The notes under the pieces were generated by a model that was not told the origin of the DNA, did no database searches, and was given only the letters and a program-made list of their open reading frames with translations. Both the position numbers and the translations under genes were made by a program. Source: Gnetum montanum (Eukaryota > Streptophyta > Gnetopsida > Gnetales > Gnetaceae). Taken from it: DNA of 52,374 bases. Shown here one piece after another: positions 41,130 to 52,374 of this stretch. The DNA lies in contig MNCI01030329.1 of the NCBI GenBank assembly GCA_015680685.1, positions 381,549 to 433,922 on the forward strand. Reading direction: 5' to 3'. How positions within the stretch are numbered: the stretch's first letter is position 1; every line of letters begins with the position of its first letter.

Positions 41130-43518
41130 GGCCTTCTGCCTTATTGAGGCACCTTTTCAGTTAGTTGTAGTGAAGCTCTTGTAGTTTGTTCCCATAAGAG
41201 ATAGAATATTTTCCAAGTGCCCGTAGTAGGTGTAAGAAAAGCGATTGGCTCTTTATTCGAGCATTGAAGTATCAAAGCCCATTGGCGTAACAGAAATAAA
41301 GACAAACTATTCAAGCATTCCTTGCAGCATTTGGACTTAGCTATTTTATGCATTCAATAGTTTAAGATGTTTATGCTTTATTAGTTACTTGTTAATTACT
41401 TAATTTCTTGTTATTATGATTTCAATCGCTATTGTTAATTTGTAGTTCATAAAGGCCATAAGTATGATCATCTTGAATGTAACTCAAACACTTGGTAGAC
41501 CCAGTGACGCTTAACATCTGGTAACCCAGAAGTGTTAGGAGATGCTTAGAATGTGCTCGAAAGATGGGACCAAATACTTGTGTTAGGAGTAGTTAAGATT
41601 TAGGTTAAGATAATCCTAGATTAATTAATATTCTAGCCTTACTTTCCAAGATAATTAGCCACCAAAAAGATAATTAAAAAGCTATAAAAATCATTAGCCT
41701 TAGTCTCACTTAACCATCGTAAACAAAACCTCACAAGTGAGATTAGGATGACAACGACCATTCTAACCCAAGGTTTCACTAGTTAGATTTTGGTGTATGT
41801 TAAGTGCTTACAATCTATGGATTTCGAGCGAGTCACGTGTGAACGCTCATGATTCGTATGGTTGGGCATAGGGGTACCTCGCCGCTCATCACCAAAGTAT
41901 GCTAGATATAACTAAGGTTGTTAGGATCCCAACAAGGCACCAAAAGGATAGTAGGATCAAAAGATTAGACATGAACAATATCCCACAATTTGAAGGGAAA
42001 TACAATGCTAATCCTCAAAATCATCTACAGGCGTTCTATGATGCATGTGCCTTGCAAAACATAGAAAAAAAATGGAGAAAACTAAAGTTGTTTCCACAAA
42101 CACTGATCAAAGAAGTGGAAAGCTAGTACTAGTCCTTGGAATCAAAATCCATTCACCGATGGAGTACCATGTTAAAACTATTCAATGATAAGTATCAGAT
42201 GTACTACTGAGTGTCCAACCTACGTAAGAAAATCTAGGGATGGAAATAAGAAGGACACAAACCCTTGAATGCTGCCATGGATCAATACTATGCATTATTA
42301 CATCATTGCGCTAGCCATGGTTACTCGTAGAGGAAACAACTACACCATCTTGTAGATGGCCTTAGGCACGAAACACGAAGAACCCTTGGGACTTATGCCC
42401 AAGGAAGACTCTCCAAACTTAGAGCCCATCAAGTATAGAGATTTTTGGAGCAAGTTGCCAAGGAGGAAGGTCAAGTAAGGAAAAGAGAAAGTGTGGAAGA
42501 GTACAACAGAGATCCTTCCCTCCGAAAGAAGGGAGTTAGATTTTGTGAAAATGAAGAAGAATCACCACTTAAAGAAATGGTGAATAGGAAAAATTTGCCC
42601 ATTCAAAAATTTAGAAGTATCAGAAAAGGTAGATCAAATGTGGGACTCCCTAGATAATAAATTCCAAACTGTTCTCAAAATAGTAGAAGAGTCTAGAGAG
42701 CAAGGTAGTGACTGAGAAAGGAGAAAAAAGAAAGAAGCTAAATATGCACATAACAAAGGTAAGGGCAAAGTTGTCATCATTGAATAGGTTGTGGATTCAG
42801 ATATAGATAATGATGGTGGATGTGAGATATGCCAATATGACTATCTTAAGGGATGTTGCCCAGTAATCTCACATCTGTAGGAGTCTGGGGTGTATGCACT
42901 AAACCCATGATTAAATAGACAGCAAACACCCCAAAGGTTACCTTATCCTCAAGGTAAGCCAAGGCAGTTCCACCAACCCTTGATGTATTACCCAAGTGAA
43001 ACCCACCACAACCAAATGAACAATATCAATAGTGGCAACATCCATAATCATAGGGAATGCCACCACCATGTCAATAGTACCCTTATTGTTAACCTGACTC
43101 ATATGGATACTACGTGCAGTAGCCAATCTCTCCACATGACTCTACCAATCAAGTCACTCCTCAACCTCATTACCAAGTCCACGAGTACTATGGAACTCAT
43201 TCTCCTAAGAGAGATGTTTCACAAACATACTACCCTTCTCATCCATTCGCACCTCTTCCACCCTTAGCTCCATTACCACCTACTCTAGCTATGTAGGGTG
43301 AGCTCCCTGCCTAGCCACAGCAAAGCAACACTACAAGGGCTGTCAACCCTCAACTTACTATTGGTTCAGACAACTGCACAACAAAGAGACCTTTTTTTAG
43401 AACCAACAACCCAACTAAGTCCTTACAACCACAAGTAGCTGATCCTTCAAATTCCTCGCCATCATTCAAATCTTCAAAGCTTCCTTCAAATCAAAGATTG
43501 TAGTTAACGTACATGGTC

Positions 43519-43990
43519 ATGTTGACTCATGCCATTACCAACTAGATCAAAGCTAGTAATCTTCCTAGGAAATTCTCTAATCCTGGAAGCCCTCTTATAT
43601 ATTTATAAATTGCTGGGAATGAGCCATGAAAAGCTCTTTTGGATTCAGGTTCTGGTGTCAACATAATCTATCAAGAAATGTACAAGGCCTGGAACTTGCC
43701 TCCACTAAAAGAGAGTAACATTCGTTTAGATTTGGCTGACTAGTCCATCACTATCCCATTAGAACTAGTGGAGGACATTGTTACCACTATTTGTAGATGG
43801 TCATATCTAGCCGATTTCTTAGTGATTTAAGTTAACAATTGTAAGGGGGACTTCCTAATCATTATGGGAAGAGCATGGCTAAGCACAATTAACGCATGCC
43901 TAGGAATACGTGATGTTTTCCTAGAAATATCAAAGGAAAATATGTTTGGAAAGATCAAGAAGAAGAAAATTTCATGCATCACATACAGTG
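43519..43990 (+). pseudogene. Retropepsin of element G (broken)
   Basis: The frame shows LTHAITN, SPLIYL, then ALLDSGSGVNIIYQEMYKAWNLPPL with the catalytic Asp-Ser-Gly near 43635, and LIIMGRAWLSTINACLG near 43857 as the second block. It is homologous to 7633-8040 of B and 1-283 of A. TAG replaces Trp or Gln at several places. Between gag and this domain lies a Pro/Tyr/His-rich linker (42910-43500). Confidence 0.82.
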
Positions 43991-44539
43991 ACACATGGTG
44001 TGATTGCTTGCAGAATGCCTAGTTTGTACAATGTTTAACATTGCCTGCATGCAACCAATGTGCACAAATAACTAACATACAAAGATGCTTGTATGTAGTA
44101 GCCACAAGACAAGAAGGCACCTAGTGGTTGATAGCTAACCAAAAAAGCAAATCAACTATATGTATGGAACCAAGTGAGAGCTTGACTTGCACCTACATTG
44201 ATACCATAGACACACTAGAGCAAGTCCATCACCAACTTCCAATTCCTGACATCAAAAATATCAACTGGGGGAAGTTGGAAATCTTTGATGAGTTTAAGCA
44301 AGAGCCCATTGAGTTAAAACCATTGCCCACCAGTATGAAGTATACATTTCTCAAGAATGGAAAACTAGTAATCATCAACACTAAGCTTGGGCTTCAACAA
44401 AAAGAAAGACTACTAAAAATGGTAAGAAAATAATCAAAATCCTTTGCTTGGTCATATATTGAATTAACCAAAATAGATCCTAGGATATGCCAACATAGAA
44501 TTTACACTAATCCCTCCATGAAGCCTCTATGACAACTGC

Positions 44540-45420
44540 AAAGGTGACCAAACCCAAAGCTTAAGCAAGTGGTTAAGGAAGAAATTGAATAACTTCTAAA
44601 AGTTGGGTTCATCTACCCCATTGCTGATAGTAAATAGGTTAGTCCCTTAGTCATTGTGCCTAAAAATGAAGGTAAATGGAGAATGTGTATAGACTTTAGG
44701 CTACTAAACATGGCAACATTCAAAGACCACTTCCCATTGTCGTTCGTCAACCAAGTCTTAGATACCATTGTAGGGCATTACTACTATAATTTCCTGGATG
44801 GTTACAGTGGATACAATCAAATTCAAATAGCACCAGAAGACTAAGCGAAGACTATGTTCACAAGTCCTTGGGGGACATTTGCATATAGGCATATGTCGTT
44901 TGGCTTGTGCAATGCCCCAACAACGTTTCAACATTTGGTTCTAAGTATCTTTCAGCAACAAATAGGGAATGATGTGGAGGTTTTCATGGATGATTTCTTC
45001 ACCTATGGAGTGGACTTTGAGCAAGCATTGGATCAATTAGAGCAAGTACTGAAATGTTGTGTTGAAACCAACTTAAGGCTCAATTGGCAAAAAATCCATT
45101 TAATGGTCCAAGAAGGTGTTGTATTAGGGCACACGTTTTCACAAATAGGGATAGAGGTAGATCTTGAAAAGATTAAGATCATCCAGGAAATCACTAGGCA
45201 ACCCAAAACTATAAAAGAAATATGCTCATTCCTTGGACATACTATCGATTATAGATGTGTCATTGAGAACTTTTCAAGGATTGCAAAACCTTTGGTAGAA
45301 CTAACAAAAAAGGACATACCCTTTGAATGGACCAAGAAATATGAGCTAGCTTTTCAAACCTTAAAATAGAAGCTCATAGAAACACCTATTCTATAAGCCC
45401 CTAATTGGTCTAAACCATTC
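44540..45420 (+). pseudogene. Reverse transcriptase of element G
   Basis: Most RT blocks are intact: FIYPIADS near 44610, NEGKWRMCIDFRLLNMATFKDHFPL near 44668, YYNFLDGYSGYNQIQIAPED ending at 44844 with the first catalytic Asp, then FTSPWGTFAYRHMSFGLCNAPTTFQ, and VFMDDFFTYG near 44983 with the catalytic Asp pair. The connection follows (VVLGHTFSQIGIEVDLEKIKIIQ, SFLGHTIDYR, FSRIAKPLVELT). Only a few stops interrupt it, for example a TAA between PED and KTMF. FMDD and the G-x-V-L-G-H connection place it in the Athila clade. It is the best template in the window for classifying A, B and G. Confidence 0.88.
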
Positions 45421-45780
45421 CACATAATGATTGATGCATCCAAATTTTCTTTAGGAGCCATACTTACATAGTTATATTAACCAAAATGTCCCTATTACAT
45501 CCACTGTGCAAGTCAAAGTATTTTTGGTGCATAACTCAATTACACCACAATAGAAAAAGAGTTAATGGCTATGGTGTTTGCACTAGAAAAATTTAGGCAT
45601 GATGTATTGGGCTATAAGATATTTGTACATATGGATCATAGTGCAATATGGTTCCTAATGACTAAACCAATGGTGAGCCCTCACATCATACGATGCCTCA
45701 TGATCTTACAAGATTTTGATCTTACGATGATCGACCATAAAGACACCGAGAATGTTGTTGCTGATCATTTATCTCAATTA
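45421..45780 (+). pseudogene. RNase H of element G
   Basis: Blocks are KPFHIMIDASKFSLGAILT (Asp), TTIEKELMAMVFALEKFRHDV (Glu), VHMDHSAIWFLMTKP (Asp) and, near 45758, NVVADHLSQLQW (final Asp). All four acidic residues are visible. Three stops lie at 45469-45540. It is continuous with RT on one side and the integrase linker (open to 45957) on the other. Confidence 0.85.
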
Positions 45781-45959
45781 CAATGGGACAACACAGAGGA
45801 AGAATATCCAATTTTTGACCATTTCCCTAATGAAATCCTATTTGCAAGTGTAATAAAAAATCAATTAACCACAGAGACAAATTGGTATAGTGGCATTCTT
45901 GCCTATCTCCTTACACAAGAAACAACACAAGGGTTAGATGCTAAAAAGAAACAATAGTT

Positions 45960-47110
45960 TCTTCACCAAGCCAAATATTTTATGGAAATTAATAGAAAAC
46001 TTTATAAAGTATGTTGTGGTGGCTTGGTCTGATGGTGTGTTCTCAATGTAGATCAATTGCAAGTCCTCCAAGATGCTCATGAGGGCCCTTGTGGGGGTCA
46101 TTATATCGAGAGATGAACAACTATTAAAATCTTGCTTGCAGGATATTATTGGCCTACATTGTTCTGGGATGCTCATCATTTCATCCAATCTTGTAAGCAC
46201 TACCAACATGATGGGGGAATGACTGCTAGAATGGAGGGTCCGCAACAATGGATTTAATACCTAGAACCCTTAGACATATGGGGAATTGATTTTATGGGGC
46301 CTATTACACCAATGTCCAATGGAAAAGCCTACATTATCATTGTTGTTAACTATTTTACAAAATGAGCAGAAGCAATTGTTGTTACAAATTGTACATCATC
46401 TACTGCTACATAATTTGTTCAACAAAAAATCGTAAATAAGTTTGACGTGCCTCTTGTACTTATTTCCGATAATGGTATAGATTTTACAGGTGTGACTTTT
46501 CAAAAGTTGATGCATCACTTAGGAGTTGAGCATAAACTAACTATACCATATCATCCTCAAGAAAATGGTCAAGCTGAAGTCACTAATAGGAAGATCACAA
46601 AAATACTGACATGAACCATTAGCAAATATAGGTGAGACTAGAGCACCAAACTGAATGATGCTCTTTGGGCATACCACCTCACATTGAAACTCCCTAGAGG
46701 CTACTCTCCCTATGAGTTAGTGTATGGAAAACTTCCCACACTTCCTATCCAAGTTGAGCTACGTACACTATCTACAACATGTGACCTCAACCTTCACCTC
46801 AATCTAAAAAAAAATGAATGGTTAATAAACCTTAACTTGCTAGATGAGAATAGATTAGTCACCCTGTCATCCAATGAACTACACAAGGCCTTCAACAAGC
46901 AATGTCATGACCAAAAAATTGGAAAAGTTAAATACCAACCAAGAGATAAGGTTCTTTATTAGAATCCCACACATATGCCACAACACACTAAATTTCAAAT
47001 GTTGTGGGAAGGACCTTATATCATTTATAAAACTTTTCCTTCAAGGGCCATGATGGTCTATAAACTTGAAAGCCTGAATAAGAAATTATTGGTCAGCATT
47101 TAGCAAACCA
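45960..47110 (+). pseudogene. Integrase of element G
   Basis: The zinc-binding region shows HEGPCGGHYIER near 46077 and SCKHYQ near 46192, where the second Cys of C-x2-C has become Tyr. Catalytic residues are in WGIDFMGPI (Asp, near 46281), LISDNGIDF (Asp, near 46463) and HPQENGQAEVTN (Glu, near 46552). All three are retained. The C-terminal part includes NDALWAYHLTLK, RGYSPYELVYGKLPTLP (open at 46684-46962) and KVKYQPRDKVLY. Stops are mostly TAG or TGA. No chromodomain follows. Coding similarity ends near 47110. Confidence 0.85.
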
Positions 47111-48600
47111 AACCCTTCCATGAGCTTAAAATGGCCAGTACTAACACTACCTCTATTAATGAACAACCTTGCTCATTATTTTGGATCTCCTCCTTTCAAC
47201 TTAGTCGTGGGAGAGATGGCCACCAATGATAACCATTCTAAGCCCTTAGTTCCTTTTGTATTTTTGTTTTACACATGTTTCATCTTTACTTGTTTTTATT
47301 TTACACCATCGTTAACATTTTTACTATTTATTTGTTTGATTTGTTCTTACTTGTCACATAGTAAGTGCTCATGATGGTGAAGAATACTATAATGGTGTTG
47401 ATTAATGTTTGGCTTTTACGTTTGACTTTTAATGTTGATACTAAGATATGGTTTCTTTTGGTAAAATAGGAAATGAGTACACATCACCCATTTATCCATG
47501 CAACTCTATGGTCTCCCTTATTTTGAAAATGTACTATCCATTTTTCTAAGAAAACCTATTAATGAATTGGTGGCTTAGTACTCTTTGAACCAAGAAAAGA
47601 TTCAAATGGATTGAAAAGGGTGTGACATCAAGGGGATTTAACATATTTTTGTTGGATATTCTTTTGGGTAGTTGGATGTTTTTCATTAAATCCTCCACCA
47701 TTCCACTATTGGCCAATATATCAGGAAGTTGTCTAAATCAAATAAGTCTTTGCATGGTGTGGTTCTCATGTAAAACAAAACAAAAAACAAAAAAATAGTG
47801 AGAATTAAAAGCATACCCCTTAGACATAATAAAGAAACATGGGCTACAAGCATTGGTTATGGCATTGGAAAGACATGTTACCCATGCTTGAAGGTCCCCT
47901 ATAACTAAGGTCCTTTCTCACTTCCTTCTTCTTCTCTTGTTGGAATGGCAATGGTTCTATGGATGCATTCTTGTTACTTCAAGAGGCTGGGTTAGTCAAG
48001 TGTGTTGATGTGTGGTTACTAGATGTGGATAGTTGAATATGTATTTGGACAAAATTTTATTAAGTCACCTTAACCACATATTACACAAGGGACTTTACAC
48101 AACCTTAATTTTGGATTTCCATTCCATTCTCTCATCTCTTTCCGAATTGCTTTCCACATTCCACCTTGTTGTTGGTTTTATGATGATTTTATATCTTGGT
48201 TAATGCATTGTTATTCTTTGGTAAATTCTCATGGGTAAGTTCTTAACCATTGTTTCCATATGTCATTTTGAGAGCTTACAAACTCTTTGGTTTGTGGGTT
48301 TGTCAAGGCATTAAGGACATGAGCCTACTTTGGGGAGGATCCACTGGCATTCCTTTTTGGTATAATTGTTAAGTCCTTTCTCTTAAAAATTTTCACAATC
48401 AACTATTACCCATTTCACCCCATCAATGACATCCATTTTTGTTTTTGATTTATGGGCTTCACCATTGTTATTTCTCTTATCTTTCTTGTTCTTTAAAGTT
48501 TTCCATCTTATTGTTATCAAAGGTTTGCTCTTAGTCGTTGGGGCCTTGTCAAAAAAAATTTAATTCTATTACTTATCTCACCCCTACACCTTGGGTAGTC
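47111..48600 (+). other. Post-integrase non-coding spacer of element G
   Basis: The spacer has no credible gene. It aligns with 11195-11242 plus 28408-30030 of B: the stretch near 47190-47216 matches the sequence left of H in B and what follows matches the sequence right of H, which reconstructs the B insertion site. At the place of the B CCATATATGG array, G has unrelated sequence apart from the end GGGGCCTTGTCAA (48540-48552). Confidence 0.7.
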
Positions 48601-49840
48601 GTGGGGGCACTTTGAGTCTATCATTCCATATTGTTGGTGATCGTTTGGGACATGACTGCCAACGAGTGTCCTCGAATAGGATTTAGCTACTTGCTAGTCT
48701 CTGGCAACACCAAGGCCCAAATACCTCCAAATAGACTCAGTAGTTAATGTGAGTATGTGTGTGTGCTGTCGTGAAAAATGAAACAGTTGGGTTATGTATA
48801 AAACTATAAATGACTTACCTTGAAGAGATTCAGCTAACTTTGCAAAGTACTATGAGTTGTTGAGAGTTCCTATTTTGTTCAATTGCCTAGTCTATGAGGT
48901 TCTTTTAATACCTACTTGTAACAAATAAATTTTTGCAAAAACATTTGAGCACAACTCTGTGAATCTACTTCTAATTTTCCCTAGAGAAAGAGATAGTTCC
49001 ACAAGAAAACTAGAAATAGAGCGAGATTCAATGAAAATATAAAGAAGAGAAAAAGAAAGTAGATTTGTGTAAAGATCTCAAATGTTTAAACAAGGTAAAA
49101 TGATACGAGTAAACACTTCGCAATAAAGCTATCCCAAATTCAATAACTACGAATTGTTCAAACTTCCAAGGCTCAAATAAGCAATTTCTTCAAGACAATC
49201 CTACTATACTACCAAAAACAAATTGTTGCGTAAACTATCACGTACTAGACTCTATTTTGGCTAGATAATGGATGTCAACAATTGCATTCAACAGAACCTT
49301 CAAAAGATTTGACAATTTATGATTGAAATACCATGGAGATTCACTTTAAAGATAAAAGAAGCTATTCTGGTCCTATCAAAATACCAAATATTTTTTGAAT
49401 CCTCTTGACTATTCAATCATTCAATAGCTTGACTACATGTAGAGGCTCTCTTACAACAATCTCAATAGCGGTTCTTATACATTGCACAATAATAAAATTC
49501 ACTACTAAAATGCTCTTAAGACTTTCAAACACAAGCTCTTTTATGATAAAATTTTAATAGAAAATTTATATCATGCAACAAGAACAATAGGAGCAATCTA
49601 AAAATCTCAAAATTACTTGCCAAGCATGATATTATCTAAACCACTAGCTAAACAATTTAAACAAAATAAAAAAAAAAGCATAACTCACAAGACTATGACA
49701 AAAAGGCTGAAATGTTGTCTTTAACAAGTCATCTTACAAGCAATCTTTCACAATGTCTTCTTTACAAATGCTCTTCCCCTCAGCCACCAAGACCAAGAGC
49801 AAGACCCCCCTCAGAGACTCCTTTCCTTCCTACACTTGAA
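48601..49840. other. Unassigned region right of element G
   Basis: I recognise no coding domain. Similarity to the B spacer stops near 48600. The next region (49850-50050) has promoter-like features on the minus strand, so part of this stretch may be the transcribed part of an unclassified LTR. Confidence 0.4.
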
Positions 49841-49846
49841 GCCCTT

Positions 49847-49856
49847 TTATAGTAAC
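49847..49856 (-). promoter_or_regulatory. LTR-like TATA element on the minus strand
   Basis: The minus strand reads TACTATAAAAGGGC, a strong TATA form, with a repeat cluster upstream of it (49900-50050). The arrangement resembles a plant LTR promoter but the LTR ends were not found. Confidence 0.4.
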
Positions 49857-49899
49857 CTCAAGGTAGTTACAATCATCATGAGAAGGTGAGGTAAGTTAC

Positions 49900-50050
49900 A
49901 AACATTATGGGTGGTTATAACCACCATAGAGATAAAAAAGCTGTAGTTGACAAGTGGCCCATTCAGTTGCCAAGTGGTCACCATTGAGATAACAAAAGTT
50001 GTAGTTGACAAGTGGCCTTTGTAGTGGTTATAACCACCATTTCAATTGAG
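49900..50050. repeat. Imperfect duplication with GGTTATAACC palindromes
   Basis: GTGGTTATAACCACCAT occurs at 49911-49927 and at 50023-50040 (GTGGTTATAACCACCATT). GTAGTTGACAAGTGGCC occurs at 49943-49960 and 49993-50009. Between them is GCCAAGTGGTCACC. The cluster lies upstream of a TATAAAAGGG element on the minus strand. Confidence 0.7.
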
Positions 50051-51835
50051 AGGCTACAATTGTCATGAAATTACAACATTTTTAGGAAATTTAAAATGAA
50101 GCCAAGTATCTAGTGGCTATATTCAACATAGGGTTAATGTTTATAGGTGATGAATATCTTGTAGTTGCAACCATCATGATAGACTAGGGAGTCATGGAGG
50201 ACTCATGTTTTGTTTCTACATGTCTCATTATGGTATGGCCATAAATATATTCATATTTCAATTTTATGGCCCAAAAAACCATAGTAACGTATCCAAACTG
50301 GTACCCATTTATCTATATTATTATGTTTCTTATGTCACTCCCAATTTATGTGTAAATTCTCTAGATCATGAGGATGTTCAGCTTTTTGGAATAATAAAAC
50401 CGTAGTCAAGATGTCTGCAACATATTTTTCATGAATTATTGTGTGAGCTTGTTTCATCAAGAGTAACGTTTGAACTGAAACTAGGATAATGAGCAATGCC
50501 AACTCCCTCCTATGCAAATATTTCAAATTAACAAGAAATCTGTGACTGTAAGCTTTTGACCTGCAACAAATAAATGAAGAATTCCTCCATTTTCTAGTAT
50601 GGTATTGTTACTAGAACAATTGAAAATTCATCCCTACTTCAGTAGTTGCAAATGTCGAGTCACTAGTGTCGTCTAGATACACTGAAGCTCTATTTTTAGC
50701 GATAGTTATTCAGTATCAGAAGGTTTGAAAATTTTTTGAGCATCCCGGAAATTTCTGCACGAACTATACATGCCCTACACTAGTGGAGCCAAAGGCACAA
50801 TGGAAATTATTACAACCATCATTCCCGGCAAGACCTCCATGTGTACTTTGCATTCACTGAATTTCTGGGACCAGATTCTTGGTAGGATGCCCTTTTCTAC
50901 CATGATTTAATATTTTCATTAGCTATGGTTACGCACTACATTTTTCTTGAAGCTTATTTCTCTACCATGCCCTGGTGCTCTGTCAAATACGAGCTAGAAA
51001 CCCTATTGCGTTTTTGCCCTTTTATGCGAAGACTCCACTCCCTGTATACTGCAGATTATTGAAGGAGATCTTCTTTTTCTTTTATAGGTTCCAAGAGCAA
51101 ATGATAATTTTGGTTTAGGGTTCTAACCACCTAAAATATTTGCCCCAGATTTACCTAAGGCTTCCTATGTTTTTCTTTCTAAATTCATTTTATTCAATTT
51201 GTGAATTAGGGATAGTTGTTGTATGATTTGGGTGCTAATATTGGCAAGATTTTGATATATTCTTGATGCTTGTCTTGCTATTTTTCTTCTAAAATCGTTG
51301 CTCATAACTTGTTCTTATTTTTCTGGTTTTCATTGCTGATTCAAATGTAGAGTATATACAAAGTGTTTGACAAATTGCCCTTTTCCAGTGTCTTTACCCT
51401 TGTTGTTAATAAACATTACTATGACCTCCAATTCTCAATTCTTATATATATTGCTAACTGCATTTTAACTCTTATTCTTTTTCTATCTTCTTCTTTTTAT
51501 TCTGCACTTCATATACAGGGCACATGAACAAATAGCTTCATGAAGACTACTAAAATTTCCAATGACCTTTAATCAATTTTATCATACCAACCTATTCCAT
51601 GAAATGGCCAAAATGTGCCAAAATTTCTACCCCCTTTAAAAGGATTAAAGAAATTTATGCAAGCCCCATTTTAAAACTAAACTGTAATTGAAGCTTTTAT
51701 TGAACTTTTGACAGCTGAAAAGATAAATCTTTTTTAAGGAATATTCCCATCAAACATAAGGTTTGGTGGTATAAAAACCTCATTCCTAAAAAAAAAAAAC
51801 AAACTGTACACTATCAAGTCTTTTATTTATGGACT
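50051..51835. other. Unassigned region
   Basis: No domain is recognised with confidence. A minus-strand frame at 50335-50526 contains HEKYVADILTT, faintly like the end of a Ty1/copia RNase H, but nothing around it supports this. Composition is less T-rich than 34532-35900. Confidence 0.35.
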
Positions 51836-52374
51836 ATTCTTAAGATGGGAAGAGAATGGTGAGGGTTACTCTAGTAGAAATCCTGATATCTCTAACTTTC
51901 TCATAAGCAATCTCTGAAGTGATGAATGTTGTCCTTTTTGGAATGAAATTAGCTTTGGAGTTTGATGACATTTCAGGTGTCACTTGACCCTGAAATTCTT
52001 GTTTGTTTTTCATAAATCTTAGTACTTGATCATCATCTTCAAATACTTGTAAATTTCTTATATTATCTGGTACTGATGGCTAATGTTCTTCTTCAATCAT
52101 TACATCTTTGTAACTTTCTATTATTTGCATATCCAATACTAAAGCTGCTTTTGCCAAATCATCTGCTATAAGATTTTCTGCTCTGTTTATATGCTCTATT
52201 CAAAAATGTTGAAACTAATCTAACATCTTACAAGAAAGTTGCTTATAAGGTCTTAAGAATGAGCTCTTTACTACATAGTTATCCTTGTTCACAAACTAAT
52301 CTTGAGTATCCTTTTATAGTGATTACTCTGATCTTTTTGTCTAGAGCTATTCTTATACCAATACATAAAGCTTC
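51836..52374 (-). pseudogene. RNase H (Tat/Ogre-type) and linker, partial
   Basis: The minus strand entering from the right edge reads EALCIGIRIALDKKIRVITIKGYSRLV. After a frame change it continues VVKSSFLRPYKQLSCKML, then IEHINRAENLIADDLAKAA. This is the pattern of the extra plant-type RNase H of Tat/Ogre elements (A-L-x-x-G-L-x-x-A, D-S-x-L-V, Y...F, H-I-x-R-x-x-N-x-x-A-D-x-L-A). The Asp of D-S reads Y-S here. A Glu/Asp/Gln-rich linker with few stops (FEDDDQVLRFMKNKQEFQ, TFITSEIAYEKV) follows to about 51836. Integrase, expected next at lower coordinates, is not seen. It is a partial pseudogene belonging to an element mainly right of the window. Confidence 0.6.

Larger units (their letters stand above)
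40979..41891 (+). mobile_element. Solo LTR S2 (Athila-like) inserted in gag of G
   Basis: This 913-bp LTR is bounded by TGATGAAG and GCTCATCA and flanked by a near-perfect 5-bp duplication, with no internal region. It has TATAAATAAGAG at 41118-41129 and the family's R-U5 repeats (ACTTGGTAGACCCAGTGACG, CATCTGGTAACCCAGAAGTG). U3 carries a 14-bp-spaced array with changing palindromic cores. Confidence 0.9.
40073..42910 (+). pseudogene. gag of element G, split by solo LTR S2
   Basis: The start ATG is at 40073 (MSPSSYKSASPPRL). The N-terminal domain shows VVYIHPDEY and FTFILH, as in A and B. A Ser/Pro-rich linker lies at about 40735-40790. The frame DEPLLTT near 40958 is cut by S2 and resumes at 41897 with MLDITKVVRIPTRHQKDSRIKRLDMNNIPQF (41899-42126), then HLQAFYDACALQN. 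Later blocks are GTYAQGRLS-like near 42386 and VAKEEGQVRKRESVEEYNRDPS. The nucleocapsid motif near 42820-42870 is CEICQYDYLKGCC, where the zinc-binding His is replaced by Tyr. TAG stops occur in the core. The S2 insertion separates the N-terminal third from the core. Confidence 0.83.
39109..48600 (+). mobile_element. Element G: Athila-like retrotransposon, 3' end missing
   Basis: G has a 5' LTR (39109-39931), primer site, gag (split by solo LTR S2), protease, RT, RNase H and integrase, and about 1.3 kb of the post-integrase spacer, all on the plus strand. Its RT-RNase H is the best preserved Athila-type pol in the window. Similarity to the B spacer fades near 48560-48600, and neither a second ORF nor a 3' LTR follows. 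G is therefore truncated or interrupted there. Left flank bases are GATGT; no partner duplication was found. Confidence 0.85.

Noticed and set aside
50335-50526. Minus-strand frame with HEKYVADILTT resembling the end of a Ty1/copia RNase H.
   Set aside because: Only one weak motif; no copia RT, integrase or LTR nearby and the flanking frames do not continue the domain.
50800-51150. Somewhat less AT-rich stretch that might be an exon of a host gene.
   Set aside because: No frame of useful length, no domain motif and no convincing splice-site pair.

Overview
This window reads as intergenic plant chromosomal DNA made almost entirely of LTR retrotransposons. The evidence is plant-type Ty3/gypsy lineages (Athila-like, Tekay/Del-like chromovirus, Tat/Ogre-like), primer-binding sites matching plant tRNA-Asp and initiator tRNA-Met, AT-rich spacers and deep nesting. 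I found no intact host gene, tRNA, rRNA or CRISPR. Every coding region is a pseudogene, broken mainly by TAG stops and frameshifts. The species cannot be named from this sequence; a repeat-rich seed plant is the safest statement.

Layout. 1-3504: 5' part of Athila-like element A on the minus strand (protease, gag, primer site, LTR). 4101-34531: complete Athila-like element B on the plus strand (LTR, gag, protease, RT-RNase H, integrase, spacer, second ORF, LTR), flanked by CCATT/CCATC. B was split after its integrase by chromovirus H (11243-28407, minus; target duplication ATGGT/ATGAC). H was in turn split inside RNase H by element C (15246-23718, minus; ATGAG on both sides) and inside its RT region by solo LTR S1 (24583-25252; TCATG on both sides). 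C contains a sequence gap (19139-19332). 36023-39048: Tat/Ogre-like gag-protease remnant F (minus). 39109 to about 48600: Athila-like element G (plus), whose gag was split by solo LTR S2 (40979-41891; CCAGA/CCAAA). 48600-52374: mostly unassigned, with an LTR-like promoter and repeats near 49850-50050 and a Tat-type RNase H remnant at the right edge.

How the parts work together. A, B and G are ordinary autonomous-type Athila elements. C is different: it has LTRs, a primer site, a relatively well preserved gag and a large second ORF, but no protease, RT, RNase H or integrase in the assembled sequence. It therefore looks like a non-autonomous partner mobilised by a relative. The second ORF is shared by B and C and resembles the plant 'putative transposon protein'/Athila ORF family followed by a long helical region.

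The most interesting signal is in the LTR promoters. In four LTRs of A, C and G, an array of GATATC-type palindromes on a 14/17/20-bp spacing ends exactly 18 bp upstream of TATAAATAAGAG. Other LTRs in the window (B, S2, S1) keep the layout but use different palindromic cores. A block of the same kind recurs inside B and C roughly 0.5 kb upstream of the second ORF, suggesting an internal promoter.
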